A DNA stretch of 64,000 nucleotides. Origin: Pararhizobium_B sp963760965 (GTDB lineage: Bacteria > Pseudomonadota > Alphaproteobacteria > Rhizobiales > Rhizobiaceae). The notes under the pieces are model-generated. The model saw nothing but the letters and a program-made list of their open reading frames with translations. It searched no databases and was not told the DNA's origin. The stretch lies in NCBI GenBank assembly GCA_963760965.1, contig CAVXEW010000014.1, forward strand, positions 124,001-188,000, read 5' to 3'. The position numbers and the translations under genes are program-made. Of this stretch, positions 48,908-58,182 are shown one piece after another (position 1 is the first letter of the stretch; the number at the start of each line of letters is the position of its first letter).

Positions 48908-49963
48908 TCAGTCGTTGATGGGCGCGACGTTCTTCTCGGTTGCCGACTCCGCCAGGTTCGGTCGCCGCGTCTGGACGCGGATGTCGCGCGTCATCCAGCG
49001 CGCGATCATGGCATGCTGGACATTGGCCTGCTGGGCATTGCGATAGAAGGTGATGAGGTTGCGGATCGGTTCGGAAATCCGGTTGAAGCCGGAGATGAAG
49101 GCGAGGATCACCCCGATCGTCGTCTGCTCCTGTATGACCTGGTAGCCGCCGATGATGAGCACCGCGAGCGGCGCAAGCGAGTTCAGGAGATTGAGGCCGG
49201 ACTTCAGCGCGTTACGGATCAGCGACTGGATCATCCTGTTGCGGTAGATGATGCGCCAGAGCGTGCGGTGGGTCGGCCCGCTCCCCTGCGAGAGATGCGA
49301 CACGTCCCGCCCGAGCGCTCTCAGCAGTCCGACGTTGACCGCGACGAGGCGGTTGAGCCGGCGCTGGACGAGGGGTGTCAGCACCAGTTGCGGAACGAGC
49401 AGGGCAATGCCGATCAGCGCAATCTGCGTGTCGACCACCAGCATGTATCCGAGGACGCCGATCATCATGGTGACATTGATCGCCGCCTCGGAGATTGCGG
49501 TTCCGACGAACTCGCCAATCTTGTCGGTCTCCGAGCCGATGATGGAGACCACCGTTCCGCTGTCGCGGCTGTCAGCCTCGTGCTCGGCGATATGGTGTCC
49601 GTATATTTCGAAGATGTGTGCGCGGGTGTAATAAACCGCGCTCTCGGTCAGCCAGTTCTGGTAGACGCCGAGGACGAACTTCAACAGCTTGTGGAGGACG
49701 GTGACACCGAGATAGACGAGGGCCAGGGTCACGAACAGCGACAGGTCCTTCTGCTTGATGGCGTGGTCGACGAGCCGGCGCTGAAGGTCGATCGGAACCA
49801 CGTCGACGCCGGCGACGGCGAGCGCCAGCAGGCATGCCAGCCCCTGGTGCCAGCCGGTCATGCGCGCGACATAGCCCCAGATGGAGCTTGCCGGGGTGTG
49901 GTCGCCGGTCCTCTGGACCGTCCGGGGTTCGGGATAGAATCTGATCTTGAAGAATCGCATCAT
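48908..49963 (-). CDS. ABC transporter membrane domain protein without ATPase domain
   Basis: 351 aa. Type IV exporter-type transmembrane domain with six or so segments (VVDVVPIDLQRRLVDHAIK, LVYLGVTVLHKLL, ..., GVLGYMLVVDTQIALIGIALLVPQLVLTP, LVIIGGYQVIQEQTTIGVILAFISGFNRISEPIRNL). The open frame ends naturally with no Walker A, signature or Walker B motif; no separate ATPase gene lies nearby. It sits on the opposite strand between the DUF59 gene and the IscA-type gene. Starts at 49963 or 49960 (two consecutive Met). Function unknown. Confidence 0.82.
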   Translation of the reverse strand: MMRFFKIRFYPEPRTVQRTGDHTPASSIWGYVARMTGWHQGLACLLALAVAGVDVVPIDLQRRLVDHAIKQKDLSLFVTLALVYLGVTVLHKLLKFVLGVYQNWLTESAVYYTRAHIFEIYGHHIAEHEADSRDSGTVVSIIGSETDKIGEFVGTAISEAAINVTMMIGVLGYMLVVDTQIALIGIALLVPQLVLTPLVQRRLNRLVAVNVGLLRALGRDVSHLSQGSGPTHRTLWRIIYRNRMIQSLIRNALKSGLNLLNSLAPLAVLIIGGYQVIQEQTTIGVILAFISGFNRISEPIRNLITFYRNAQQANVQHAMIARWMTRDIRVQTRRPNLAESATEKNVAPIND

Positions 49964-50142
49964 TGGAAATGAGGCCGGCCCTCGTGCGTTGGAACTGCGG
50001 CGCGCGGGAAGCGCTGGCCGCCACCGGGAGGCAATGCGCTGCTGTTGCGGCCAACCCTCCCTCGGTTGTCGACCGGCACCCCCGATATTACATTAGTATT
50101 CGAGAAGCCCGAATCCGTGGTTTCGGCAATGGAGACTTTCAT

Positions 50143-50538
50143 ATGGGCAGTTTTGCCGTCATGACAATGACCGATGCGGCCGCCGAGCGCGTGAAGTCGA
50201 TCGTCGCGAATGCCGGCGGCGACGCGAAGGGAATTCGCGTCGGGATCAGGAAAGGCGGATGCGCCGGCATGGAATATGCGGTCGATCTCGTGACCGAAGA
50301 TCTGAAAGCCGACGACGTCATCACTCACAATGGCGCGACCGTCTACGTCGCCCCCGAGGCCGTGCTCTTCCTGCTCGGCACCGAAATGGATTTCGAGGTC
50401 ACGAAAATCCGGTCCGGCTTCGTCTTCAACAATCCCAACCAGACGTCGGCCTGCGGTTGCGGCGAGTCGGTCGAATTGAAGCCGGCCGACCTGGCGGCGC
50501 TGGCCGCTCGCGGCGATGCGGTGGTACGGCAGGAATAG
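50143..50538 (+). CDS. IscA/SufA-type Fe-S carrier
   Basis: 131 aa A-type carrier. The three cluster ligands are present: Cys40 in RKGGCAGMEY and Cys104/Cys106 in SACGCGES. Accepts clusters or iron from SufBCD and passes them to clients. The start at 50143 has GGAG upstream. It is separated from the suf operon by the opposite-strand ABC membrane gene, so it must have its own promoter. Length (131) is longer than the 107-120 typical of IscA by a C-terminal extension. Confidence 0.92.
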   Translation: MGSFAVMTMTDAAAERVKSIVANAGGDAKGIRVGIRKGGCAGMEYAVDLVTEDLKADDVITHNGATVYVAPEAVLFLLGTEMDFEVTKIRSGFVFNNPNQTSACGCGESVELKPADLAALAARGDAVVRQE

Positions 50539-50560
50539 GGCACCCCGCGGAGGCGCGGCA

Positions 50561-50585
50561 GCGGGGCGTTAGCCCCGCATTTTTT
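50561..50585 (+). terminator. Rho-independent terminator for the IscA-type gene
   Basis: GCGGGGC / GCCCCGC around a GTTA loop followed by ATTTTTT. The stem covers the last codons and the loop holds the stop codon of the convergent flavoprotein gene. Confidence 0.85.
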
Positions 50586-53118
50586 CTCCCGACGGGTCGA
50601 ACAGGGGTTCGGGCGCGACGGTTGCTGCGCGCCGGTGGCCGAGGATCTCGATCTCGAACACGTCCGTGCCCGTCGACGATGCAAGGGGCGCAGGTACATA
50701 GGCCTGGGCCAGCGACTTGCCGACATGGTGGGCGTAGCCGCCGGACGTCACCCAGCCGACGACGCGCCATTCGCCGTCCCGGATGCTCGTCCTGCCTTCG
50801 ACGGGCGGGGGGACCTTCGCTCCGAAGCGCGGCGCGCCGTAGCCGTGCGGCGGTTCGACGGTGCCGTAGTCCGTCTCGCCGACCTTCGCCCATACCGGCT
50901 CGTCGCCCATCACGTCTGCATCCTCGGCGTCGACGACGAGGGTTACACGCATCAGTTTTGGTCCCTCCGCTTTCTCGCGCGCGGCAGCCTCACGGCCGAT
51001 GAAGTCGTTCTTCGACAACTTCACGAAGCGGTCGAGACCGCCCTCGAAAGGCCCGTAGATCGGCCTGAGTTCCCGGAACCAGGTCGGAAAGTTCTTTTCA
51101 AGCCGCATGGAAAGCAGGGCTCGCATGCCGAAATCCGCGATGCCGAACTCTTCGCCCGCCTCGAGAAGGGCGAGATAGACCTTGCGCTGGTAGACCGGCT
51201 CCATCCAGATCTCGTAGCCGAGATCGCCGGTATAGGTGATGCGGTTGACCATGCAGGGTGCGCCTGCAACCGCCATCTCGCGGAAGTCCATGAAGCGGAA
51301 ATTCTCCTTCGCGATATCCTCGTCCACCAGCTTCTCCAGGACCTGGCGCGATTTTGGCCCCGCGATGGAAAGCCCGACGAGCTTGAGGTCGAGCCGGTCG
51401 ACCCGGACCGAACCATCCGCCGGCAGATGGGCGCGGAACCATCGCATGTGGTAGCGCTGCGCGGCCGACGAGCCCCAGACCATGAAGCGGTCGTCCGCCG
51501 CTTTGGCGATGGTGAAGTCGCCGATCAGCTTGCCGCGCTCGTTGAGCATCGGCGTCAGGATCATCCTTCCAGCCTTCGGCATGGTGTTGGTCATGAGCCG
51601 GTTGAGCCAGTCCTCGGCACCGGCACCCGACACCTCGTACTTCGCGAAGTTGGCGATTTCCGTGATCCCGACCCGCTCGCGGACGGCGCGAACCTCGTTG
51701 CCGACATGCTCGAAATCGTTGGAGCGGTGATAGGAGAGAACGTCCCTGGGCTCCACGCCACGTGGCGCGAACCACAGCGGCGTTTCCAGCCCCCAGCTGT
51801 CACCCATGACCGCGCCGCGGGACAGCATGACGTCGTAGAGCGGCGTCGTCTGCTGCGGACGGGCCGCGGGAAGCTCCTCGTTGGGAAAGCGGATCGAGAA
51901 TCGCCGGGAATAGTTCTCCCGCACCTTGGCGTTCGTGTAGCGAAGGGTCGCCCACTCGCCGAACCTGGCGACGTCCATGCCCCAGATGTCGGCGCCCGGA
52001 TCGCCGTTCACCATCCACTCCGCGAGTGCCAGTCCGACCCCGCCTCCCTGGCTGAATCCGGCCATCACGGCACACGCCGTCCAGTAGTTGGTCAGCCCAG
52101 GCACCGGACCGACAAGCGGGTTTCCGTCGGGCGCGAAGGTGAACGGGCCGTTGATGATCTGCTTGATGCCGGCGTTCTCGATGCCCGGAAAATGGCGGAA
52201 GCCGACCTCCAGCGAAGGCGCTATCCGGTCGAGGTCGGGAGCCAGCAGCTCATGGCCGAAATTCCAGGGCGTGGTCACCGGAGACCACGGCCTGCAGGCC
52301 TTTTCGTAGGTCCCGAGCAAGACGCCGTTGCGCTCCTGGCGGGTATAGATTTCTCCCTTGAAATCCATCACGCCGACCATCTCGCGGCCGGTTTCCGCGT
52401 TGAAGGCCTCGACCTCGGGCATCGGCTCGGTCAGGAGGTACATGTGCTCCATGGCGAGCAGCGGCAACTCCAGTCCCGCCATGCGGCCGACCTCCCGTGC
52501 CCACAGGCCACCGGCGTTGACGACGTGCTCGGCCTTCACCGTGCCCTGCTCGGTGACGACGTTCCACGTTCCGTCCGGTTCCTGTGCCAACTCGACGACG
52601 CGGTTCCTGAGCACGATTTCCGCCCCGAGAACGCGCGCCGCCTTGGCATAGGCGTGGGTCGTGCCGGACGGGTCGAGATGGCCCTCCACGGGATCCCAGA
52701 GCGCACCGACGAAGTTGGTCTCGTCCATGAGCGGGAACATCGCCTTGGCCTCGGACGGCGTGATCAGTTCCGTTTCCATGCCGAGATAGCGGCCCTTGGC
52801 GTGGGCGAGCCGAAGGAAGTCCATGCGCTCGGGACTGTCGGCCATCATGACGCCGCCGGTCAGGTGCAGGCCGCATGACTGGCCGGATAGGTCCTCGAGC
52901 TCCTTATAGAGCTGTACCGTGTAAGCCTGCAGCTTGGCGACGTTCGGGTCGCCGTTGAGCGTATGGAAGCCGCCGGCGGCATGCCAGGACGAACCGGAGG
53001 TAAGCTCCGAGCGCTCGATCAGCATGACGTCGGTCCAGCCCGACTTCGCAAGATGGTAGAGCACCGAGCAGCCGACGACGCCTCCACCAATGACGACTAC
53101 CCTTGCCCGCTCATTCAT
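50569..53118 (-). CDS. Sarcosine/dimethylglycine dehydrogenase-like flavoprotein
   Basis: 849 aa. N-terminal FAD-binding DAO domain with VVVIGGGVVGCSVLYHL and a likely covalent-FAD His in SGSSWHAAGGFH, an FAO_M segment (about 375-430) and C-terminal GcvT-type folate-binding domains (about 430-840). Dimethylglycine or sarcosine is oxidised with the one-carbon unit passed to tetrahydrofolate. The exact methylamine cannot be fixed. It lies 179 bases after gcvP on the same strand, so both systems feed methylene-THF and glycine metabolism. Confidence 0.9.
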   Translation of the reverse strand: MNERARVVVIGGGVVGCSVLYHLAKSGWTDVMLIERSELTSGSSWHAAGGFHTLNGDPNVAKLQAYTVQLYKELEDLSGQSCGLHLTGGVMMADSPERMDFLRLAHAKGRYLGMETELITPSEAKAMFPLMDETNFVGALWDPVEGHLDPSGTTHAYAKAARVLGAEIVLRNRVVELAQEPDGTWNVVTEQGTVKAEHVVNAGGLWAREVGRMAGLELPLLAMEHMYLLTEPMPEVEAFNAETGREMVGVMDFKGEIYTRQERNGVLLGTYEKACRPWSPVTTPWNFGHELLAPDLDRIAPSLEVGFRHFPGIENAGIKQIINGPFTFAPDGNPLVGPVPGLTNYWTACAVMAGFSQGGGVGLALAEWMVNGDPGADIWGMDVARFGEWATLRYTNAKVRENYSRRFSIRFPNEELPAARPQQTTPLYDVMLSRGAVMGDSWGLETPLWFAPRGVEPRDVLSYHRSNDFEHVGNEVRAVRERVGITEIANFAKYEVSGAGAEDWLNRLMTNTMPKAGRMILTPMLNERGKLIGDFTIAKAADDRFMVWGSSAAQRYHMRWFRAHLPADGSVRVDRLDLKLVGLSIAGPKSRQVLEKLVDEDIAKENFRFMDFREMAVAGAPCMVNRITYTGDLGYEIWMEPVYQRKVYLALLEAGEEFGIADFGMRALLSMRLEKNFPTWFRELRPIYGPFEGGLDRFVKLSKNDFIGREAAAREKAEGPKLMRVTLVVDAEDADVMGDEPVWAKVGETDYGTVEPPHGYGAPRFGAKVPPPVEGRTSIRDGEWRVVGWVTSGGYAHHVGKSLAQAYVPAPLASSTGTDVFEIEILGHRRAATVAPEPLFDPSGEKMRG

Positions 53119-53297
53119 CTCGTCGACCCCTTTGCGCTGGACCGCATTTGTCCTCAGCGTGAAGTTCTGGCAGTTTCACGGGCCGATGCAAGCTCCATTC
53201 GCGACATGTCACGTCCGGTTGCGCTCCGCGGAGGCGGCCGGGGAAGCGCGACGTCGCATCTTCTTCTGCGAAACGAACCGGGATGGCAGCGAAGGCG

Positions 53298-56150
53298 CTA
53301 CTCGGCGGCTTCCTCGTAGGCATCCATCGGCGGGCAGGAGCAGACGAGGTTGCGATCGCCATAGACGTTGTCGACGCGGTTGACGGGTGGCCAGTACTTG
53401 TCGACGCGGAACGCGCCCGGCGGAAAGCAGGCCTGTTCGCGTGAATAGGGGCGGTCCCAGTCGCCGACGAGGTCCTCGACCGTATGAGGTGCGTTCTTGA
53501 GCGGGTTGTTCTCGCGATCGCTCTTGCCGGTCTCGATGTCGCGGGCCTCTTCCCGGATCGCAAGCATCGCCTCGCAGAACCGGTCGATCTCGGCCTTCGT
53601 CTCCGATTCCGTCGGCTCGATCATGAGTGTTCCGGCCACCGGCCAGCTCATCGTCGGCGCATGGAAGCCGCAATCGACGAGGCGCTTGGCGACGTCGTCG
53701 ACGGTAACGCCGGCGCTCTCGCCGAGCGGCCGCGTGTCGATGATGCACTCATGCGCCACCCGGCCGTTGCGCGAAGTGTAAAGCACATCGTAGGCGCCCT
53801 TCAGCCTTGCCGCGATATAGTTGGCGTTGAGGATTGCGACTCGCGTCGCCTGCGTCAGGCCGGGCCCGCCCATCATCAGGCAGTAGCTCCAGGATATCGG
53901 CAGGATGGACGCCGACCCGAAGGGCGCGGCCGAAACGGCGCCTCCGCGGCCGTCTGTACCCACGTGACCGGGAAGGTGCGGCGCCAGATGGGACTTGACC
54001 CCGATCGGACCCATGCCGGGACCGCCGCCGCCGTGCGGAATGCAGAAGGTCTTGTGGAGATTGAGGTGGCTGACGTCGGCGCCGACGTCGCCGGGCCGGG
54101 CGAGGCCGACCAGCGCATTGAGGTTGGCGCCGTCGAGGTAGACCTGACCGCCGTGCCTGTGCGTGATGTCGCATATCTCTCGCACTGTCTCCTCGAAGAC
54201 GCCGTGTGTCGAAGGATAGGTAATCATGCATGCAGCGAGCGTATCCGCGTACTGCGCTGCTTTTGAACGAAAATCCTCGACATCGATGTCGCCGTTCTCC
54301 AGCGATTTCACGGGAACGACCTTCATGCCCGCCATGTGCGCGGAGGCCGGGTTCGTGCCATGCGCGGAAGTCGGGATCAGGCAGACGTCGCGAACCGCGT
54401 CGCCACGAGAGCGGTGCCATGCCCGGATCGTCAGCAATCCCGCATATTCCCCCTGGGCCCCCGAGTTCGGCTGCATCGAAATGGCGTCGTAGCCGGTGAT
54501 GCGGCAGAGCTTGTCGGAAAGGTCGTCGATCAGCACCTTGTAGCCCTCCGCCTGGTCGGCTGGGGCGAAGGGGTGGAGCTCGCAGAACTCCGGCCATGAG
54601 ATCGGCAGCATCTCGACCGTCGCGTTGAGTTTCATCGTGCAGGAGCCGAGCGGTATCATCGCGCGGTCGAGGGCGAGGTCCCGGTCCGACAGCCGTCGGA
54701 TGTAGCGCGTCATCTCGCTTTCGGCCCTGTTCATGTGGAAGACGGGATGTTCCAGATAGCCGGTCTTGCGCAATTGCTCGTCCGCCAGAGCATGCCTTGG
54801 CTGGAAGTCCCGGAAGGAGAGGGCGCCGCCGAACGCGCCCCAGACTGCTTCGATGACTCCCGGCCGCGTGCGCTCGTCGAGGCTGATTCCGATGCGGGTG
54901 TCGCCGACGCGGCGCAGGTTTATGCCTGCCGCGAGCGCCGCGTTCATTATGACGCCCTGCAGCTTGCCGACCTCGACGGTGATCGTGTCGAAATAGGTGT
55001 CCGGTTCGATTTCGTAGCCGAGTTGCGTGAGGCCGTCGGCAAGGCGGACCGTCTTCTCGTGAACCCGCTGCGCGATCGCCCGGATGCCCTTTGGGCCGTG
55101 GAACACGGCATACATCGACGCCATGACGGCGAGCAGGACCTGTGCGGTGCAGATGTTGGACGTGGCCTTCTCGCGGCGGATGTGCTGCTCGCGGGTCTGG
55201 AGCGCGAGACGATAGGCACGGTTGCCGCGCTGGTCGACGGAGACGCCGACGAGGCGCCCCGGCATGGATCGCTTGCAGGCGTCCTTCACCGCCATGTAGG
55301 CGGCATGCGGGCCGCCATAGCCCATCGGCACGCCGAAGCGCTGGGTCGAGCCGACGGCAATGTCGGCGCCCATCTCGCCGGGCGACTTCAGCAGACAGAG
55401 CGCGAGCGGGTCGGCTGCCATGACCGCGAGCGCTCCGTCGCCGTGCAGCCCGGCGATGACGTCGGTGAAGTCGCGGACGTGGCCGAAGGTGCCGGGGTAC
55501 TGGAAGATCGCGCCGAAAACACGTCGGGGATCGAGATCCTCGAAGGGATCGCCGACGATCAGCTCCCAGCCGAGCGGCTCCGCCCGGGTGCGAATGACGG
55601 CGATTGTCTGCGGGTGGCAATCCCTGTCCACGAAGAACGCGCCCGCTTTCGATTTCGACGTGCGCCTGGCCATCGCCATCGCTTCGGCGGCAGCGGTCGC
55701 CTCGTCGAGCAGTGACGCATTGGCGACGTCGAGGCCCGTCAGGTCGCAGACCATCGTCTGGTAGTTGAGCAGCGCCTCGAGCCGCCCCTGGCTGATTTCC
55801 GGCTGGTACGGCGTATAGGCGGTGTACCAGGCCGGGTTCTCGAGGATCGTGCGCTGGATGACCGGCGGCGTTATGGTGCCGTGGTAGCCCTGGCCGAGCA
55901 GCGAGATCAGGTTCCGGTTCCGGTTCGCCGTTTCCCGGAGCCTGTCGAGGACCTCGCGCTCGGTCATCGGAGCTCCCCAGTCCAGCGGCTCCTTCTGGCG
56001 GATTCCGGGCGGCACGGTCTCGTCGATGAGTGCGTCGAGACTGTCCGCGCCCACGACCTCGAGCATAGCGGCCATCTCGTCGGGCGAGGGGCCGATGTGC
56101 CGGCGGTTGGCGAAGTCGTAGGGTTCGTAGTCGGTGAACTCGAAGGCCAT
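53298..56150 (-). CDS. gcvP: Glycine dehydrogenase (decarboxylating), P-protein
   Basis: 950 aa single-chain P-protein of the glycine cleavage system. PLP-binding Lys in SHLNLHKTFCIPHGGGGPGMGP; N-terminal half has NYQTMVCDLTGLDVANASLLDEATAAAEAM. Decarboxylates glycine and passes the aminomethyl group to the lipoyl arm of GcvH. Starts five bases after gcvH; last gene of the gcvTHP transcript controlled by the glycine riboswitch. Confidence 0.97.
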   Translation of the reverse strand: MAFEFTDYEPYDFANRRHIGPSPDEMAAMLEVVGADSLDALIDETVPPGIRQKEPLDWGAPMTEREVLDRLRETANRNRNLISLLGQGYHGTITPPVIQRTILENPAWYTAYTPYQPEISQGRLEALLNYQTMVCDLTGLDVANASLLDEATAAAEAMAMARRTSKSKAGAFFVDRDCHPQTIAVIRTRAEPLGWELIVGDPFEDLDPRRVFGAIFQYPGTFGHVRDFTDVIAGLHGDGALAVMAADPLALCLLKSPGEMGADIAVGSTQRFGVPMGYGGPHAAYMAVKDACKRSMPGRLVGVSVDQRGNRAYRLALQTREQHIRREKATSNICTAQVLLAVMASMYAVFHGPKGIRAIAQRVHEKTVRLADGLTQLGYEIEPDTYFDTITVEVGKLQGVIMNAALAAGINLRRVGDTRIGISLDERTRPGVIEAVWGAFGGALSFRDFQPRHALADEQLRKTGYLEHPVFHMNRAESEMTRYIRRLSDRDLALDRAMIPLGSCTMKLNATVEMLPISWPEFCELHPFAPADQAEGYKVLIDDLSDKLCRITGYDAISMQPNSGAQGEYAGLLTIRAWHRSRGDAVRDVCLIPTSAHGTNPASAHMAGMKVVPVKSLENGDIDVEDFRSKAAQYADTLAACMITYPSTHGVFEETVREICDITHRHGGQVYLDGANLNALVGLARPGDVGADVSHLNLHKTFCIPHGGGGPGMGPIGVKSHLAPHLPGHVGTDGRGGAVSAAPFGSASILPISWSYCLMMGGPGLTQATRVAILNANYIAARLKGAYDVLYTSRNGRVAHECIIDTRPLGESAGVTVDDVAKRLVDCGFHAPTMSWPVAGTLMIEPTESETKAEIDRFCEAMLAIREEARDIETGKSDRENNPLKNAPHTVEDLVGDWDRPYSREQACFPPGAFRVDKYWPPVNRVDNVYGDRNLVCSCPPMDAYEEAAE

Positions 56151-56155
56151 GCCGG

Positions 56156-56518
56156 CTACCCCACGAGCTTGTCGTAGGCTGCCTGGTCGAGCAGGCTGTC
56201 GGCGGCCGCGCGGTCTGCCAGCCTGAGCTTGAAGAACCACCCGGCGCCCATCGGATCGGAATTGACCAGGGAAGGGTCGTCGACGATCGCCTGGTTCGTC
56301 GCGGTAATCTCGCCGTCGAGCGGTGCGAAAACCTCGGAAGCCGCCTTGACGGATTCCACGGTCGCCGCCTCGTCGCCCTTCGAAAGGCTGCTGCCGACCT
56401 CCGGCAGTTCGACGAACACCAGGTCGCCGAGCTGCTCGGCCGCGTGCCCGGTGATCCCGACCGTTGCGGTGTCGCCCTCGATCTTCAGCCATTCATGGTC
56501 TTCGGTGAATTTGAGCAT
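56156..56518 (-). CDS. gcvH: Glycine cleavage system H-protein
   Basis: 120 aa lipoyl carrier. The lipoylated Lys58 sits in TVESVKAASEV; FTEDHEWLKIEGDTATVGIT is the usual start. Shuttles the aminomethyl group from P- to T-protein. Follows gcvT by 25 bases. Confidence 0.97.
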   Translation of the reverse strand: MLKFTEDHEWLKIEGDTATVGITGHAAEQLGDLVFVELPEVGSSLSKGDEAATVESVKAASEVFAPLDGEITATNQAIVDDPSLVNSDPMGAGWFFKLRLADRAAADSLLDQAAYDKLVG

Positions 56519-56543
56519 TCTCTCGTTCCCTCGATTGTTTCTT

Positions 56544-57686
56544 TCAGCGCTTGTAGTGCGGCTTGACGAAGGGCAGGGCGGTCACGGTCATGGGAAGGAA
56601 CCTACCCCGCACCTCCGCAAAGAGACGGGTTCCCGTGCCGGCCATGTCGCTCGGCACGTGGCCCATGGCGATGGGCGCGCCGACGCTCGGTCCGAACCCG
56701 CCGGAGGTCACCGATCCGATCGGATTTCCCTTCTCCTCGTCGGAAACGTAGAGCGGCGCCTCCGCGCGCACCGGGGCCTTGCCGTCGGGCTTCAGCCCGA
56801 CGCGGCGGCGCGCGGACCCGCTCTCGAGTTCGGCGAGAATGATGTTCGCGCCGGGAAAGCCGCCCGCCCGGTCGCCGCCCCTGCGGCGAACCTTCTGGAT
56901 AGCCCAGCCGAGGCTGGCCTCTGCGGGTGTCGTGTCGGCGTCCATGTCGTTGCCGTAGAGGCAGAGCCCGGCTTCCAGCCGAAGGGAGTCGCGCGCGCCG
57001 AGCCCGACCGGCTCCACCGCCCCGTCTTCGAGCAACCGCCCGGCGAGCGCCTCCGCGCCGGCAGCCGGAACGGAGATCTCGTAGCCGTCTTCCCCCGTGT
57101 AGCCGGAGCGCGAGACTTCGCAATCCGTTCCCGCGAGCGTGAGCGTCCGGACGTCCATGAAGCGCATTTCCGCGGCCTCAGGCGCGAGCGCGGCGAGCAC
57201 GGCCTCGGCTTTCGGGCCCTGAAGGGCGATCAGTGCACGGTCGTCCAGCTCGACGACGTCGCAGGACGCCGAGAGACCTGAGCGCAGATGCTCGAGATCG
57301 CCGGCCTTGCAGGCCGCGTTGACGACGAGGAAGAGATGGTCGCCACGATTGGCAACCATGAAATCGTCCAGGATTCCGCCCCGCTCGTTGGTCAAAAGCG
57401 CATAGCGCTGGCGTCCTGGCGCGAGGCCGAGCACGTCGACGGGAACCAGCGTTTCGAGCGCCAGCGCCGCATCCTCGATCCTGCCGCTCTTCGGCCGGAT
57501 CTCGATCTGGCCCATGTGCGACACGTCGAAGAGGCCGGCCGACCGCCTCGTGTGCAGATGCTCCTTCATGATGCCCGGCTCGAACTGCACCGGCATCGAG
57601 TAGCCGGCGAACGCCACCATGCGCGCGCGGTGGCGCTCGTGCAGCGCGGCGAGCGGCGTCTTCCTGAGATTTTCCGGATCGGTCAA
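56544..57686 (-). CDS. gcvT: Aminomethyltransferase, glycine cleavage T-protein
   Basis: 380 aa. Transfers the aminomethyl carbon to tetrahydrofolate, releasing ammonia. LYDVSHMGQ-like FDVSHMGQIEI, YTGEDGYEIS and the C-terminal GCV_T_C segment (GSVTSGGFGPSVGAPIAMGHV) are present. Start is TTG at 57686 with GGAGG six bases upstream; no suitable ATG exists. First gene after the riboswitch. Confidence 0.95.
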   Translation of the reverse strand: MTDPENLRKTPLAALHERHRARMVAFAGYSMPVQFEPGIMKEHLHTRRSAGLFDVSHMGQIEIRPKSGRIEDAALALETLVPVDVLGLAPGRQRYALLTNERGGILDDFMVANRGDHLFLVVNAACKAGDLEHLRSGLSASCDVVELDDRALIALQGPKAEAVLAALAPEAAEMRFMDVRTLTLAGTDCEVSRSGYTGEDGYEISVPAAGAEALAGRLLEDGAVEPVGLGARDSLRLEAGLCLYGNDMDADTTPAEASLGWAIQKVRRRGGDRAGGFPGANIILAELESGSARRRVGLKPDGKAPVRAEAPLYVSDEEKGNPIGSVTSGGFGPSVGAPIAMGHVPSDMAGTGTRLFAEVRGRFLPMTVTALPFVKPHYKR

Positions 57687-57756
57687 GCGGTGCCTCCAGT
57701 TGCTGCGGGCGCAATCCGGCCCGCGGGTTCGCGGTGAAGGTCCAGGACCCTCGTCA

Positions 57757-57917
57757 AACCCCCTCTGTCCTTTCGCCTGAGATTGTTATCCCTTCGGCGG
57801 CCGCGCACTTTCGCGCGAGCTCTCTCCAGAGTCCTGTCGGCGTCCGTTGGTCCTTTTGCCTGAGAGTTTCCGGGGTGGTTGCTCCTTCGGCACCGGCAAG
57901 AACCGGCTTCTCCCAAC
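57757..57917 (-). promoter_or_regulatory. Tandem glycine riboswitch upstream of gcvTHP
   Basis: Read on the minus strand, two glycine aptamers lie in tandem: aptamer I (about 57917-57845) with GGGAGA, GCCGAAGGAGCAA and CTCTCAGGCAAAAGGACC, and aptamer II (about 57838-57757) with CTCTGGAGAGA, GCCGAAGGGATAACAATCTC and AGGCGAAAGGACAGAGGGGG. These match the known gcvT motif. Binding glycine is expected to turn expression on. Confidence 0.93.
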
Positions 57918-57928
57918 GCGATTGCGAC

Positions 57929-57957
57929 ACTTAATGCCGGACCGGGGACAATTGCAA
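57929..57957 (-). promoter_or_regulatory. Candidate promoter of the gcvTHP transcript
   Basis: On the minus strand TTGCAA (57957-57952), 17-base spacer, TTAAGT (57934-57929), placing the start a few bases ahead of aptamer I. Both hexamers are imperfect; position is the main argument. Confidence 0.4.
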
Positions 57958-58182
57958 GCGCGCATCGCGACGCGCTCAGGCCGGATGCACGAAAATTTCG
58001 TCGGAAACGATCGGGGAGGGCACCGGGAAGCGGTCCGCCCGCTGGCGAGGCCTTTGCCGGCATGCGCATTCTTTCCGGCGCGCCCGCGCGGACGCACCGG
58101 TCCGTTCATGCCGCACGTCGCAATTACCCCGCCGGCGAGCCGCAGGTTCAGCCGGCGTCGCAGCCGAGGGCAGGCGTTCCGT

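Noticed and set aside
50635..52878. 747-codon plus-strand open frame across the flavoprotein gene
   Set aside because: Shadow of the conserved minus-strand flavoprotein; no recognisable domain.
57918..58182. Search for a gene between the riboswitch and the unknown protein
   Set aside because: Only a weak promoter candidate is visible; the open frames there lack RBS and domain features.
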